A model generated the notes under the pieces. It had not been told where the DNA came from, did not search any database, and was given only the letters and a program-made list of their open reading frames with translations. Of a DNA stretch of 64,000 bases, positions 30,877 to 41,910 are shown piece after piece. This DNA comes from Sugiyamaella lignohabitans (taxonomy: Eukaryota; Ascomycota; Dipodascomycetes; Dipodascales; Trichomonascaceae). How positions within the stretch are numbered: the first letter of the stretch is position 1; each line of letters starts with the position of its first letter. The translations under genes were made by a program, and so were the position numbers. Where the stretch lies: contig NC_031674.1 in NCBI RefSeq assembly GCF_001640025.1, positions 2,232,001 through 2,296,000 of the forward strand, given 5' to 3'.

Positions 30877-32135
30877 ATGTCAGACTCGGATTTTTCTGAT
30901 TACGAAGACGAATTTGAGGGTTCAACCTCTGACGTCCTGTTGGGATACGCTGATAAAGTCATTGGTAATGAGAGCCTGACTCTTGAAGATAACCGAATTG
31001 GGGGCCAACCAGTAAGTTAACATAAGAATAGCTGGCCGGGGTGATGAATATGAGCAGACTTATTAACAAATGATAGACTTGGTTTGACTCTGAACCATCA
31101 CAAGACTTGGTTAAATGCAAAAGCTGCAAGGAGCTAATGAGCTTGTTGGTCCAAATCTTCGCACCATTAGATGGTACCTACTATGATAGAGCATTATATG
31201 TGTTTGCATGCAAAAAACCTGCTTGTAGAAGACGTGAAGGGAGCATAAGAGCCATTCGTGGTGTTCAAAGAGATACTGAAAAGGAATCCAAGGAAGCTCA
31301 GAAGGAACAGGATGAACTCAAGAAATTAGCATTGGAAGAAGCGAACGCACGTGCAGCTGAAGAAGAGAAGAAGCAAGCTCTTGCTAGCATAGGTGATAAG
31401 ATTTTTGACAAATCAGCAGGTACATCGAATCCTTTTTCCAATCCATTCTCAAACCCTTTTGAATCGAGCTCATTTGATAAGTCTGTAACAAAAGAATCTA
31501 AGGATAAAGGCAAAGAAATCAAGAAGACCCCCCAGACAACAACCCCGACACCACAGCAACCCGCAGACAAACCAACTAGTGCTCACACAGCCACAAAATA
31601 CCCCCAATTCCCTGGACGTTTTATCGTAGTTGAAGGGGAGACTTTAACGCCAAGAAAAATTGAGAAATTAGACGTAGAACCCACTATTGATGAGGAAGAC
31701 ATTGGTTCTGGAAGCGGTTCCCTGGATTTAGGCAAAGCAGCCGAGACGGCAACTGCGTCTATTGATCCTGTATTCCAAAAGTTTGTTGATCTTGTCGATA
31801 ATAATCCTGATCAAATCCTGCGATATGAAAGACCATCGACCCCTGTTTTCTATTCGTCGAAAGACGACATATTCGACATTCTGAGGGACAATAAAATCCC
31901 CAAGAGCCCAATAGATGGAGGAAACAGGATTCTGGAGCTTCAAATAATGCCACATGCCATTATGGTCATTGAAGAATCTTATGAACAAGAAGACATTATC
32001 AAGAACGGTATGGAATGGGGCACTATATTCGTAGCCACGTCTGAAAACGATGCCATGCCTACTCTGGACGATAATGGTGTCGGCTACGCGGAGGAGTGGG
32101 TTGGTGTCCAATGGGAAGAAGTAGTAACTCACTAG
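30877..32135 (+). CDS. TSR4: Tsr4 (PDCD2 family), Rps2 chaperone for 40S maturation, 2 exons
   Basis: Exons 30877-31011 and 31077-32135 give 397 residues (yeast about 408). The intron is 65 bp, with a GTAAGT donor and ATTAACAAATGATAG at its end. The N-terminus reads MSDSDFSDYEDE and includes VLLGYADK and NRIGGQP-TWF, all typical of PDCD2/Tsr4. A zinc-binding region follows (VKCKSCKELMSLLVQ, ACKKPACRRREGS). The C-terminal PDCD2_C domain has PQFPGRFIVVEGE and the late EEWVGVQWEE. Tsr4 is known to protect newly made uS5 (Rps2), and its loss accumulates 20S pre-rRNA. It converges with IFM1. Confidence 0.95.
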
Positions 32136-32171
32136 AAAATATTATTTGCATTTTATCTATCGACCAGCCAG

Positions 32172-32217
32172 TTGGCCTCCGGCCTCTGGGGTATCTGAGA
32201 TATAGTACACCCCAAAA
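32172..32217. repeat. Possible decayed GC-rich element in the TSR4/IFM1 convergent gap
   Basis: Begins GGCCTCCGGCCTCTGGGG and ends CACCCCAAAAC, matching the outer part of the arm only loosely, with the core stem lost. It lies in the 158-bp gap between convergent stops. Confidence 0.35.
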
Positions 32218-32293
32218 CTGTACTGAGAGAGGAGCACTGATGTCGTTTATATTCAATAAATATTGATTACTATGTACATGATTTATAAAAAAA

Positions 32294-34870
32294 TTATAAA
32301 TGTCTAGGCACAATGATTTCTTCAAAAGTCTGAATGGAATCGCCTTCTTTGAAATCGTCCCAGTTTTCAAAGGAAATACCGCATTCGGAGTCCTTCTTTG
32401 CCTCTTTTACTTCATCTTTGTGATGTTTCATTGATGTGAAAGCACCAGTATAGACGACTTTGCCATTACGTAATACCTTGACAGGTGATTTACGTGTTAA
32501 GATACCGTTAGTTACTTTACAACCGGCAATTAACAGTGGCTTTGACTTTTTGGTGGAGATAGAAAATACCTCACGAATCGATGCTTCACCCAGAACTTTG
32601 TGTTTAATATCTGGTTTCAGCTTACTGCCAAGCATGGTAGATACCTCTTCCAGCAGTCTATAAATAATTGTGTGAGACATGAGCTCCACTTTTGCTTTAG
32701 ATGCAGCTGCCATGACTTCTCTTGGAGCCTTGACATTAAATGTTAAGATAACTGCGTTCGAGGTCTGAGCACGAGTCACATCACTTTCTGTCACGTCTCC
32801 CACTCCACTGTAAAGAACAGAGGCCTGTATATCTTCGTTTCCAAGACCTTCAATACTGTCCTTAACAGCCTCGGCAGAGCCACTGACATCAGCTTTGATG
32901 ATAAAGTTTATCTTCTCAGAACCCTTCTCGGCAGCTTCTGCATCCTGCTCAGCCATTTTTTCTTCCAGAGGCAGTCCCAGTTTCAATCGTTCCTCCCTTT
33001 CTTGCTCTTTGAGCTGGTTGAGATGCATTTGCCTTCTCTTTTCATTAATTGCCAAAATATCTTGCGACTCTTTGATTTGATCTGCTCTAGCAATTCTATT
33101 CTCGACTACTTGTTTTGCAAGCTGCTCTGACTCCGCCTCTAAAACCTCGTCTCCTGCCTCGGGGAGTTCTTTCCATCCAAGAACCTCGACTGGAGTTCCT
33201 GGACCAGCAGATTTCACAACTTTACCTTGGTCATTCTTGATCATTCGCACCTTGCAGTACTTAGTACCAGCGACAATGACGCTTCCTGGTTTAAGAGTAC
33301 CTCTTCTTACAAGTACAGTGGCAACGCTTCCAAGACCCTTTTTCATCTGAGATTCAATGATCCAACCCTCGACCTTACCATCTGGAGGCGATCTAATGTC
33401 CAAAACTTCCGACAATGTCAAAATAGCCTCCTCTAATTTGTCAATTCCTTGACCAGTTTTTCCAGAAACACGGACTGTTTGCGTGTCTCCACCATAATCC
33501 TCAATCTCAACACCGTTTGCTGCCAGGTCGGAAAGCACCTTTTCAGCATCAGCATCGGGCCTATCTATTTTGTTGATGGCCACAATTACTGGCACATTCG
33601 CAGCTTTGGCATGTTTAATGGCTTCTTTGGTTTGTGGCATTACTGAATCATCGGCTGCTACAATAAGGATAACGATATCAGTAATATTGGCACCCCTTTG
33701 ACGCATATTAAGGAATGCAGCGTGGCCTGGGGTATCCAAGAAACAGATCTCTCGTTTTGTATTAACCATTTTTACTGAAAATGCACCGATATGTTGTGTG
33801 ATACCACCATGTTCTGAAGCAGCTACCGAGGATTTCCTGAGGTAATCCAGGACAGTTGTTTTACCGTGATCCACATGTCCCATGATAGTGACAATTGGTG
33901 GTCTCAGAGGCACACCTGACATATCTTCCGGTAAAGGAGCGGCAAATAAATCAGCACCCTGAATTTCATTAATAACCACTTCATATCCCAGCTCATCAGC
34001 AATCAGATGTGCTGTCTCTTCGTCAATAATAAAATCGTGGTTGACATCCTCGAAACCCAGAGCTTTCATACGTTTTTGGAGATCTGTGAACCGCAGCTTC
34101 AAAATATCAGCAAAATTGGTCACAGTTACAAACTTTGGTAGCGCAATAACTGGCTTTTTAAAGCTTACTTCCTTGACCTTTTTTGGAGGAGGTGGTTTGG
34201 CAACCATAGGCTTTGGTGCAACTGGTGGTTGTGAGTTACCTCTATTGTTGGACCGAGCTTGTGTCTGTGCTTGGATCTGCGCTTGAGCCTGAGTCTGGGC
34301 TCTCGCATGGCTTTGTGCCTGAGATTGTGATCTTACCTGAGCTTGAGATTGGGCCTGGTTTCGAGCTTGGTTCTGACTCTGTCTATGGTTTTGATCCTGA
34401 TTCTGACCGGGTCCTCGAGCTTGATTCATATTTTGCGAGTTGTATTGACCACCTCTTTGATTCTGAGAACGTGTTTTTGGTTTTTGATTTTGCATTTGTC
34501 CAGGTTTTGAACCCCCTCTGACCCCACCATTTCGACCGGACCCAGCACCAGCACCAGCACCAGCACCAGCACCAGATTCAGAGCCATTTGCACGCTGGCT
34601 TTTCTCGCCCGTTCTATTTTTTTGAACTGATTGTCTTCCTAGCAGAGCCTGATCCAATGACGCAGCAGGTTTAACACCAGGGACTCTGGAAGTTCTAGCA
34701 GCCATACCTGCTGCCATTATTCCCGCAAAAACACCTCCAGCTGGCTTCTTTTCACTCTGTAGAACTATACCGGTGGAAAACTTTTTACACTGTACATGGG
34801 ATCCAAAAGAACCAATGGCCCTCGGACAGCTAGTAGCCAGCTTCCATACACCATTTGGCCTACTCGTCAT
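32294..34870 (-). CDS. IFM1: Mitochondrial translation initiation factor IF-2
   Basis: The protein has 858 residues, starting at ATG 34870. The first 40 residues (few acids; Arg, Ser and Lys) fit a mitochondrial presequence. Residues about 90-230 are a Gln/Asn/Ala/Arg-rich low-complexity region with Gly-Ala and Gln-Ala repeats, unusual in length for the family. The IF2 N-terminal helix follows (LPKFVTVTNFADIL). The GTPase has GHVDHGKTTVLDYLRKS (from about 328), DTPGHAAF and NKID. Domains II-IV of IF-2 complete it. It delivers initiator tRNA to the mitochondrial ribosome. The low-complexity stretch may vary in length between strains. Confidence 0.96.
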   Translation of the reverse strand: MTSRPNGVWKLATSCPRAIGSFGSHVQCKKFSTGIVLQSEKKPAGGVFAGIMAAGMAARTSRVPGVKPAASLDQALLGRQSVQKNRTGEKSQRANGSESGAGAGAGAGAGSGRNGGVRGGSKPGQMQNQKPKTRSQNQRGGQYNSQNMNQARGPGQNQDQNHRQSQNQARNQAQSQAQVRSQSQAQSHARAQTQAQAQIQAQTQARSNNRGNSQPPVAPKPMVAKPPPPKKVKEVSFKKPVIALPKFVTVTNFADILKLRFTDLQKRMKALGFEDVNHDFIIDEETAHLIADELGYEVVINEIQGADLFAAPLPEDMSGVPLRPPIVTIMGHVDHGKTTVLDYLRKSSVAASEHGGITQHIGAFSVKMVNTKREICFLDTPGHAAFLNMRQRGANITDIVILIVAADDSVMPQTKEAIKHAKAANVPVIVAINKIDRPDADAEKVLSDLAANGVEIEDYGGDTQTVRVSGKTGQGIDKLEEAILTLSEVLDIRSPPDGKVEGWIIESQMKKGLGSVATVLVRRGTLKPGSVIVAGTKYCKVRMIKNDQGKVVKSAGPGTPVEVLGWKELPEAGDEVLEAESEQLAKQVVENRIARADQIKESQDILAINEKRRQMHLNQLKEQEREERLKLGLPLEEKMAEQDAEAAEKGSEKINFIIKADVSGSAEAVKDSIEGLGNEDIQASVLYSGVGDVTESDVTRAQTSNAVILTFNVKAPREVMAAASKAKVELMSHTIIYRLLEEVSTMLGSKLKPDIKHKVLGEASIREVFSISTKKSKPLLIAGCKVTNGILTRKSPVKVLRNGKVVYTGAFTSMKHHKDEVKEAKKDSECGISFENWDDFKEGDSIQTFEEIIVPRHL

Positions 34871-37311
34871 CACAATAAAACCCCGATGTTAGTTTTTCAC
34901 CTGTAAGTACGCTGCTCGACAGATCAATATAAATTTACTGGAAAATAAATCCCTGCAGATCATGTAATTTCGAAATTTCATGGGTAAGGGCACTACTTGG
35001 AGGATGGTTCTTTTTGCCTCCGGCGGCTGGGGCTCCGCCCCAGACCCCGTTGCTCCTGTTTCGCAGGAGCCTGCTGAAACCGTGGTTGAACAATTCCAGT
35101 TAGGGAAAATCAGTTTTGGGGCCCGGTATTGGATCTCGCGATCAGAACCCGGACGTCTAGGAGTCACGTGAACCAAGCACGCTTTGCTGCCAATAAACTC
35201 TATTATACACGTTCTGGTATGGACCCTGTTGATCTAATTGGCCATATTGCAAAGTTCATATCTGGGTTAGCCTACTTCTCTGGTTGTAGAGAAAGTGTAT
35301 TTTGGTGTTTGGATCGGCCAGCTCTCAGTCGCAGGGTCCACCCCCTGCATCGTTTTTCATGCATCGGGCTGCCAAGTCCCCGTTCTGTCGTGCGGGATTT
35401 TTCCAGTTGAGGGATTATATTTGATTCTAGCCGTATTCTCGTAATTACATTTACTGTTATATATATATATATATAGTATCTAGATCTTATTCTTTATTAC
35501 TTGTGTAAACATTTTCATTGGCTATTTTCGTTTTCTTGTCGGGTGTTCTTCCTCGTCGCTAACACTACACTATGGCCCATCACGTCAGTAGTGTGCTATA
35601 GATCTGTCTTTCAGTGACACTTACATGTGAGGATGGGCGATTTATGGCTATTTTGTCTACTGAGACCACACTTCGGATGTCATGGAAGATATTTAGATCC
35701 GAAATGAAGTGTTTGACCCTTTTGATTTTCATTGTACGGCCCCGGTGTCCGCGGCAACCTTGCTTTTGCGCTTCTTGGCACTTTTGATGGGGTCTAAACT
35801 AGGTAGATATTGCACTGCTTATGTGACTTCATGGGGTTCCTTGTACATTCTGAGACACATAGCATCTAACGACCCCTCACTATACCTATCTCATAGCTAA
35901 CTGGCTAGGTAATTAGACGGGTCTGCCTGTTTCAGCAGTCGCATCCCGATACTAACCTATTAGCAGTTACTCTCCCATAGAAATAGCCACTGGTTTCGAA
36001 ACTTTGTTTGTCCTTAGAAAGGAAGCTTGTTCCATGCACCGTTGAACTCAATTACATTTGACTCGCTCGCTAGTCTGATCGCTGTTAGAGCGGACTGACT
36101 CGGTATGCCCACGCATGTGGCTAGACAGCTTTCTATGGATACAAGCCACTAGCAGATAGCGGACAGCAGTATTGCTTTTGTCGATACGCTAAGATCCAGG
36201 ATCAGACCAAATTTTAGCCGCTGCTAGTTTGTACATGTGATTACGGCGGTAAAATTAGAGCGCACGCGCCCAAGTCTGGCTCAAACCGAAACGCCCTGTG
36301 GTGACTTATCTCACATTATCTCTCGTTCAATCAAGTTGGCCGTTTGTCCTTATCTATGGCGTTTCCTAGCCAGGCGCCTCGGCATGACCCTGGACCCTAT
36401 TGCTGCGAACCTACAAAGAACCTTTCTTATCAGCCTCAAATTAAACGAAATTTAAAAAAATTTAGCGCCTGGCGACCGGCTAGTTTATTTCTCCATGATT
36501 CTTGGCTGGTTTTTGTGAAATTCAAAATCTACCGCTTCGATGGTCACTTCTGGCTGTTCCGCCGCTCGTTTTAGGGTGTGCCCCTCTCTTATCTCATGAT
36601 CGCTTTAAGTGCTGCAGTATCTTTCAGATTGCTTTTTATATGTACGTTTGTGACGCAGTCCTAGGCAATGTTATTGGTTAGAGATCTATTCAGTCTAACT
36701 GCTCTTGCATATCTGTGCATTTATGCCCGTCTATCTAGGTTTTGGTGAAGCTTATCTTGGCTTCTCATAGGCCCCCCCTCATAGGCCCCTCATGAGCTTC
36801 CTACAAACGGTTTACAGGTAGTTTTCGGTCGCCGTAAAGTGCTATTTCAATTTTTGTCGGCGATCCAAACCGTTTCGAGAGACTATTTTATGATTAAACA
36901 ATTACCATACTGGCGATTTGTGGAGGGGAGCTATAAGCGACGGCGGGCTTTGCACACTGACCGGTAAGACCGTTCGGAAAAGTAGCATTTGCAAATATGT
37001 CGATGATGATAAGAGATTGATATGCAGGTCAATTACTAGTATTGGGTAGAGACTGGTTAGTCGATGCAAATGGTATGGCAATACTGTATATATATACACA
37101 CAGACAGAATGTATATATATGTATCTCTTCCCGGTTGGATTTTTTTTTTTTAAATCAAGTTGTCGATTAATTATCGATTTCTGTACCAAGTCAAAATAAA
37201 CCTATTAGTTGTTTTATTTTTCAATTTTGGCTCTTCAGTAATCAGATACATGAAAACCAGCAAAATAGAAAAAATAATTCGGTTATTATTTTTAGCTAAT
37301 AGTCCAAAAAA
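34871..37311. other. Divergent intergenic region IFM1/permease
   Basis: No supported gene in 2.4 kb. It holds a GC-rich element at 35016-35069, a (TA)n run at about 35,459-35,476, a short direct repeat CTCATAGGCCCC near 36,768-36,795, a TATA-rich stretch near 37,085-37,120, and the permease promoter. The short open frames here lack any recognisable domain. Confidence 0.5.
35016..35069 (+). repeat. GC-rich palindromic element, single arm (A type)
   Basis: GCCTCCGGCGG start, core loop TCC, and a second hairpin CTCCTGT-TTC-GCAGGAG. The following bases (to about 35,092) match the family spacer with ACCGTGG. Confidence 0.85.
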
Positions 37312-39042
37312 ATGCATGTTCATCATCATCAACCAGAGGGACCGGCAGCTCATGTCTCTGAAATAGGAGAGGTGCAAGTGGAACAGATCCAAGTCAACTC
37401 AGTTCTCACATCCAAACACATCCACCCAGTTATCACAGATCATATTGTGGGTGCAGATGAAGAGGCATTGGCTGCTCTTGGTTATAAGCAAGAATTCAAG
37501 CGTGAGTTTGGATTGTGGTCTTCGTTCTCGGTTTCTTTCTCTTTGTTAGGTCTCTTGCCATCAATTGCATCTACACTCGTATATGGTCTTGGTTATGCCG
37601 GAACTGCTGGCATGACCTCAGGTTGGATCGGTAGTATGGTCGGTATTCTAGCAGTAGCCTGCTCCATGGCTGAATTATGTTCTTCTATGCCTACTTCGGG
37701 TGGTCTTTATTATGCCGCTGCTGTCTTGGCACCTCCTGGTTGGGGTCCTCTTGCTGCTTGGATCACTGGATGGAGTAACTGGTTGTGTCAAGTCACATCT
37801 TCACCATCTATTGACTATGCTCTTGCCTCCATGATGTTGGCACTCAAGTCTATGCACGACCCTAGCTACAGCGCATCCAACTACCAAATCTATTTATTAA
37901 CTGTTGCCATCATGATTGTTCAATCTATAATCTCATCAATGTCCACCAAGTTCTTGGCCAGATTCAATTCTGCTGGAACTATTTTCAACAGTATTGCTTT
38001 GGTCATCGCTTTCATTGTTATTCTTGCCGGCAATGAACGTGATTCTCCTAAATTCAATAAGAGTTCTGACGTTTGGGGAACTATTGACAATCAAACTGAA
38101 TGGCCCAATGGAATTGCTATGCTTATGTCTTTTGTGGCTATCATTTGGACCATGTCTGGTTATGATGCCCCCTTTCACTTGGCCGAGGAATGTTCTAATG
38201 CTGCAGTTGCCTCGCCACGAGCTATTGTTATGACTGCTTCGATTGGTGGTATTTTTGGCTGGATTCTACAAATTGCTATCGCTTACACAGTCACTGATAT
38301 CAACGCCGTTTTCGAGGATGAGCTCGGTCAGCCTTTTGTTACCTACCTGACCCAATGTTTGTCTAACAAGCTTGTTAACTTCATCACTGCTCTAACCATT
38401 GTCAGTGCCTTTTTCATGGGTCAAGCTTCGATGATTGCTGCGTCTCGTGTATGCTATGCCTACTCTCGTGATGGCTGCTTCCCAGCATCGTTTATTATGG
38501 CCACTGTCAACAAGTACACTGGCACACCAGTGAACGCTGTTTGGTTCAACACTATCATTGGATGTTTGCTCCTGCTTCTCATTTTCGCTGGTGATGTTGC
38601 CATTGGTGCTATTTTCTCAGTTGGTGCTATCGCCTCGTATGTTGCATTCACTATTCCTATTGCCATGAGAATCTTCTTCGCACGCAAAACTTTCAGAAAG
38701 GGCCCATGGCACCTTGGAAATTACTCTTTCCCCATTGGTCTCCTGTCATGTATGTTTGTCCTGGTTATGATCCCTATTATGTGTTTCCCATGGGCCCGTG
38801 GTGCTGACAACACACCTGACCAGATGAACTGGACCTGTGTGGTGTACTTTGGCCCCATGCTAATTGCCATCTCATGGTACTTCATCTATGCCCGCACCTT
38901 CTTCAAGGGACCCAAGGTCAACATCGAGCATGCTATTTATGACACTGCTGATGACCAAGTCGTGGTCAACAACCCTACTGGAGTATATGACGGTGTTGAG
39001 ACAACCCCATATCACAGTAGCGAAAAGTCAAAAGAAGTCTAA
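37312..39042 (+). CDS. APC-superfamily amino-acid/GABA-type permease (Uga4-like)
   Basis: The protein has 576 residues with about 12 hydrophobic segments between residues 68 and 540. Both soluble tails are hydrophilic; the N-terminus is His-rich (MHVHHHQ). Family marks are the cytosolic lead-in LGYKQEFKREFGLWSSFSVSFS, the PTSGGLYYAAAVLAP motif in TM3, and AEECSNAAVASPRAI before TM7, all typical of the amino acid/choline transporter (ACT) branch that holds Uga4 and related carriers. The substrate cannot be read from sequence: GABA, other amino acids, choline and polyamines are all possible. A GATAAG lies about 300 bp upstream, which would suit nitrogen regulation but is weak evidence. It is convergent with DBF4. 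Confidence 0.88.
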   Translation: MHVHHHQPEGPAAHVSEIGEVQVEQIQVNSVLTSKHIHPVITDHIVGADEEALAALGYKQEFKREFGLWSSFSVSFSLLGLLPSIASTLVYGLGYAGTAGMTSGWIGSMVGILAVACSMAELCSSMPTSGGLYYAAAVLAPPGWGPLAAWITGWSNWLCQVTSSPSIDYALASMMLALKSMHDPSYSASNYQIYLLTVAIMIVQSIISSMSTKFLARFNSAGTIFNSIALVIAFIVILAGNERDSPKFNKSSDVWGTIDNQTEWPNGIAMLMSFVAIIWTMSGYDAPFHLAEECSNAAVASPRAIVMTASIGGIFGWILQIAIAYTVTDINAVFEDELGQPFVTYLTQCLSNKLVNFITALTIVSAFFMGQASMIAASRVCYAYSRDGCFPASFIMATVNKYTGTPVNAVWFNTIIGCLLLLLIFAGDVAIGAIFSVGAIASYVAFTIPIAMRIFFARKTFRKGPWHLGNYSFPIGLLSCMFVLVMIPIMCFPWARGADNTPDQMNWTCVVYFGPMLIAISWYFIYARTFFKGPKVNIEHAIYDTADDQVVVNNPTGVYDGVETTPYHSSEKSKEV

Positions 39043-39177
39043 ATAATTTTTGTTTATTGTAATCGTTTGTTAATTAATCTTTAATTTGTTTTGTGGAACT
39101 TTTCAATTGCAAGACCCAGCTCCGGATCTCCTAACTCTGGTTGGTTGAACAAGAAACTACCGAGTCTATCAGCGTTC

Positions 39178-39235
39178 GACGCGAGCGAAGCGAGAGGTTC
39201 CACGGGGTCTGGGGCAGAGCCCCAGCCGCCGGAGG
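39178..39235 (-). repeat. GC-rich palindromic element, single arm (B type), in a convergent gap
   Basis: GCGAGCGAAGCGAGAGG, GGGGTCTGGGG-CAGAGCCCC core and CCGCCGGAGG end. It lies between the permease stop (39042) and the DBF4 stop (39297). Confidence 0.85.
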
Positions 39236-39296
39236 TATCTGCTTGGACGAAGATATAAGAAAGAATAATAATTTAAATACGTCGTTAGCCGGTAAC

Positions 39297-41318
39297 TCAC
39301 AGTTGTTGTCTCTGGAGCTCTCCAATGATGCTGTCTAACGTAAGGAAGTTTTGGTCGTCGCAAGCAAAGCGGCGGTGGCGCTTGCTGATGATGTGTAAGT
39401 CAAAGTCGTCGAATTGGATCTGGCAATTTTCACAGAACCCAACGCGCTTCTTTGCCTGTGTCTTTGATTCAGCGCGTCGGACAGGCTCGGGTGCTTTCTT
39501 TTTGTATGACATGGCAGCAGCCGCTGCTGCTTGGGCATCGAGTTTACTGGGAACTGATGGTCTGACAGCAAATCCGCTGGCACGCGACGAAACACTGTTA
39601 TGAGCAGACGAGTTTCCGCCGGTCGTACCAGCAGTGTCTTGGTTCAATCCCAATGAAGCGCTCTGCGAGTATTCTTTGGCTTCTTCAATGGGGCCAAACA
39701 CACTAGCAGATGGCCGGCTGAGAACTTTACGTTGAAGATTAGCTAGTTCACGGGATGGAACTTGTGCAACAGTGGCAGCAAGTCCATTACCACCAGCTAA
39801 TGTACTGGTACCGCTTTGACCGCTTGCAGATTGTGCCACCGATTTCACAGCAGAAGTCATATTCGAGCGGTTGACGCCCGATGCTGCTAGCTCGTAGAAT
39901 CTACTGGCAGTGTTGTAGGTTGCTTGCAGACTATTATCAACAATATGCTTTTTGTGAGGTGGTTGTGCATGAGAAACTAGTGAACCGTTTGATACCTCGT
40001 TATATCTGGCTTCTACAATGTCCCTAGTAGTAGCTGCGGTGAGAAGGTCTATATCACCATCGTCTTGACCCTGTCTTCTTCTCTTGCCAATTGTTTCTTC
40101 TGTAACCTGCTCTTCGTCATCAGGGTCCATGCCTAGATTGTCCTCATCGTCGTCTCCCGGAGCGTTGTCTAGAATCTCAATTTCGTCTTCGCGATCTCCA
40201 CATTCCTGTCTTGACAGCAGATTTTTTCTGCGCTCTTGTGATCGCTCTTCAAGCATCTGGATTTGTTTTGGAGAAAGATAGATAAAAGGACATTGTCCCA
40301 GAGGGGTCTGTCTGAACTGTGGCCAGTCCCCTTCGCCGTCATTAACAACTTTGACAAATTCTTTGTACAAAGTGGGCCGGAAACAGTGTGTAGGATCCCA
40401 AATCAGCAAGTATGGACCCTTGAACGTTTTAAAGCTGTCCGTGGGTGCATTCATATCACGATCAGAAGGACCGATCAGCTTCTCTTGTTTCAGAAGCTTA
40501 GAGAGGTTGGTAGTACTAGGCTGGAAAGCTCTTTCCAGAGGCGATGATCCAAGCAAATGGGTCAAGAACCGAATCAACTTATCAAAAGACCATACCTTCA
40601 TTTCTAGTAGTTTTGCCTTTGTAATGACATCTGTTGATGGATAATCAACTGAAGTTGATCGTTTCGTAACCAAATGAGTGACTTGCCGCTCGAAGAAAGG
40701 CTGGATCTGAGTTCCTAGTGAAGTCAAGTGGCCTCTGACTTTGTCGACATTCTGCTGGTCTATACCGTCGAAATAGATGACACTGGATTGCATGATTTTT
40801 CGCCATTGCTCTTTCCATCGACGAAGCTCTTCGTCGGCATCACGCGAATCGGCCAGTGCTGCCTCGCGTGCTTCACGCGCTTCACGAGCATGGCGTTGTT
40901 GGCTCGCCAGCGAATGCTGTTGTTGCTGTTGGTATTGATTATGAGTTTGGGACCGATGCTGATGGTGATGCTGGTTTTGATGATGCAAATGCTGGGAAGA
41001 ATGCTGATTGTGATGGTGTCCTGTATGATGCTGCTGCTGCTGCTGCTGATGGACTTGTAAGTTAGCAGGGTGCTGACTTTGGTACATTAGAGAATTAGGG
41101 TCAACAGTCGCTGAAGGCGCTGATGCTCCTGTCGTTGTTGCTGTCGTTGGTTGAACTAGACCTCTCTTGCGTGAATTTAAAACATGTTGAGGGACAATGG
41201 TTCTACTAGCTAATGTCGACCGAGCCTTTTGCTTATCCAAAGATGAGACCAGTTTAATTGGGCTTCTCAGCGTATTTGTATTCTGCTCCTTGAGCGGAGT
41301 TCTGTCCGTTGAATCCAT
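39297..41318 (-). CDS. DBF4: Dbf4, regulatory subunit of the Cdc7 replication kinase
   Basis: The protein has 673 residues, starting at ATG 41318. The N-terminal region has a Pro/Ala/Thr stretch and a long His/Gln-rich tract (about 85-145). Motif N (BRCT-like) is at about 165-235: EQWRKIMQSSVIYFDGI and PFFERQVTHLVTKR. Motif M is near 305-330 (LLIWDPTHCFRPTLYKEF). The C-terminal motif C zinc finger is at about 628-655 (FCENCQIQF, DLHIISKRHRRFA). The spacing and order match Dbf4. The complex (DDK) phosphorylates Mcm2-7 to fire origins. Three CGCG cores within 21 bp lie 67-87 bp upstream and suggest G1/S control. Confidence 0.95.
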   Translation of the reverse strand: MDSTDRTPLKEQNTNTLRSPIKLVSSLDKQKARSTLASRTIVPQHVLNSRKRGLVQPTTATTTGASAPSATVDPNSLMYQSQHPANLQVHQQQQQQHHTGHHHNQHSSQHLHHQNQHHHQHRSQTHNQYQQQQQHSLASQQRHAREAREAREAALADSRDADEELRRWKEQWRKIMQSSVIYFDGIDQQNVDKVRGHLTSLGTQIQPFFERQVTHLVTKRSTSVDYPSTDVITKAKLLEMKVWSFDKLIRFLTHLLGSSPLERAFQPSTTNLSKLLKQEKLIGPSDRDMNAPTDSFKTFKGPYLLIWDPTHCFRPTLYKEFVKVVNDGEGDWPQFRQTPLGQCPFIYLSPKQIQMLEERSQERRKNLLSRQECGDREDEIEILDNAPGDDDEDNLGMDPDDEEQVTEETIGKRRRQGQDDGDIDLLTAATTRDIVEARYNEVSNGSLVSHAQPPHKKHIVDNSLQATYNTASRFYELAASGVNRSNMTSAVKSVAQSASGQSGTSTLAGGNGLAATVAQVPSRELANLQRKVLSRPSASVFGPIEEAKEYSQSASLGLNQDTAGTTGGNSSAHNSVSSRASGFAVRPSVPSKLDAQAAAAAAMSYKKKAPEPVRRAESKTQAKKRVGFCENCQIQFDDFDLHIISKRHRRFACDDQNFLTLDSIIGELQRQQL

Positions 41319-41384
41319 GGTCGATGAAAATTCTAAAATGCTATGCTGTAGTTGGTATTATAATGCTCTGCTACTGAATCAGTG

Positions 41385-41405
41385 CGCGTCAATCGCGTCA
41401 ACGCG
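41385..41405 (-). promoter_or_regulatory. Three CGCG (MCB-like) cores upstream of DBF4
   Basis: CGCG occurs at 41385, 41394 and 41402. Read on the minus strand these give ACGCG cores close to the MBF-binding MCB consensus ACGCGT, 67-87 bp before the DBF4 start. Confidence 0.45.
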
Positions 41406-41866
41406 ACAACCCTAATTTTATAAACAATAAACAATGAGCAACTTAGTTATTGACATCCACCGAAAGTCATTGACACCCGTCGTAAGTCGCTTTCAGAAAC
41501 GCGTTTATTCTTTTCAATGTTGAACACTGATATATTTGATGTCTGAGTGGTCGGTGCGCTACAAGCAACAAATCAGTCAACAAATGAGTCGTTCCGAACA
41601 GCTGTAAACGCCTTTTTCCTTCCACGTTCCACAAAAGCCGGCTCTTTTCTGACTCCTCGCTGTCTTTCAAATACGAATAAAAGACTGCCTTCTCAGAAAA
41701 CCCACTAAATAGAGCCCAACTTCGGAACAGGTCTGAATACAAGTTCTCAGATGCGTGATCGAGATCCTCTTAGCACCAGCCATATGCGAACCTGGTCTGC
41801 ATTCCACCAAAGATACGCACGGCTGGATTTTTCAGCAGTTGTTTACATGATACTCGTCTGAGACCT

Positions 41867-41910
41867 GTGCTCCGCCCCGTGGCTCCTGTCGCTTCGGTCG
41901 AGTCGTTGCG
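41867..41910 (+). repeat. GC-rich palindromic element, decayed arm
   Basis: Retains GTGCTCCGCCCC, GTGGCTCCTGTCGCTTCGGTCGAGTCGTTGCG, the latter being the B-type terminus. The outer GCCTCCGGCGG part is lost. Confidence 0.65.
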
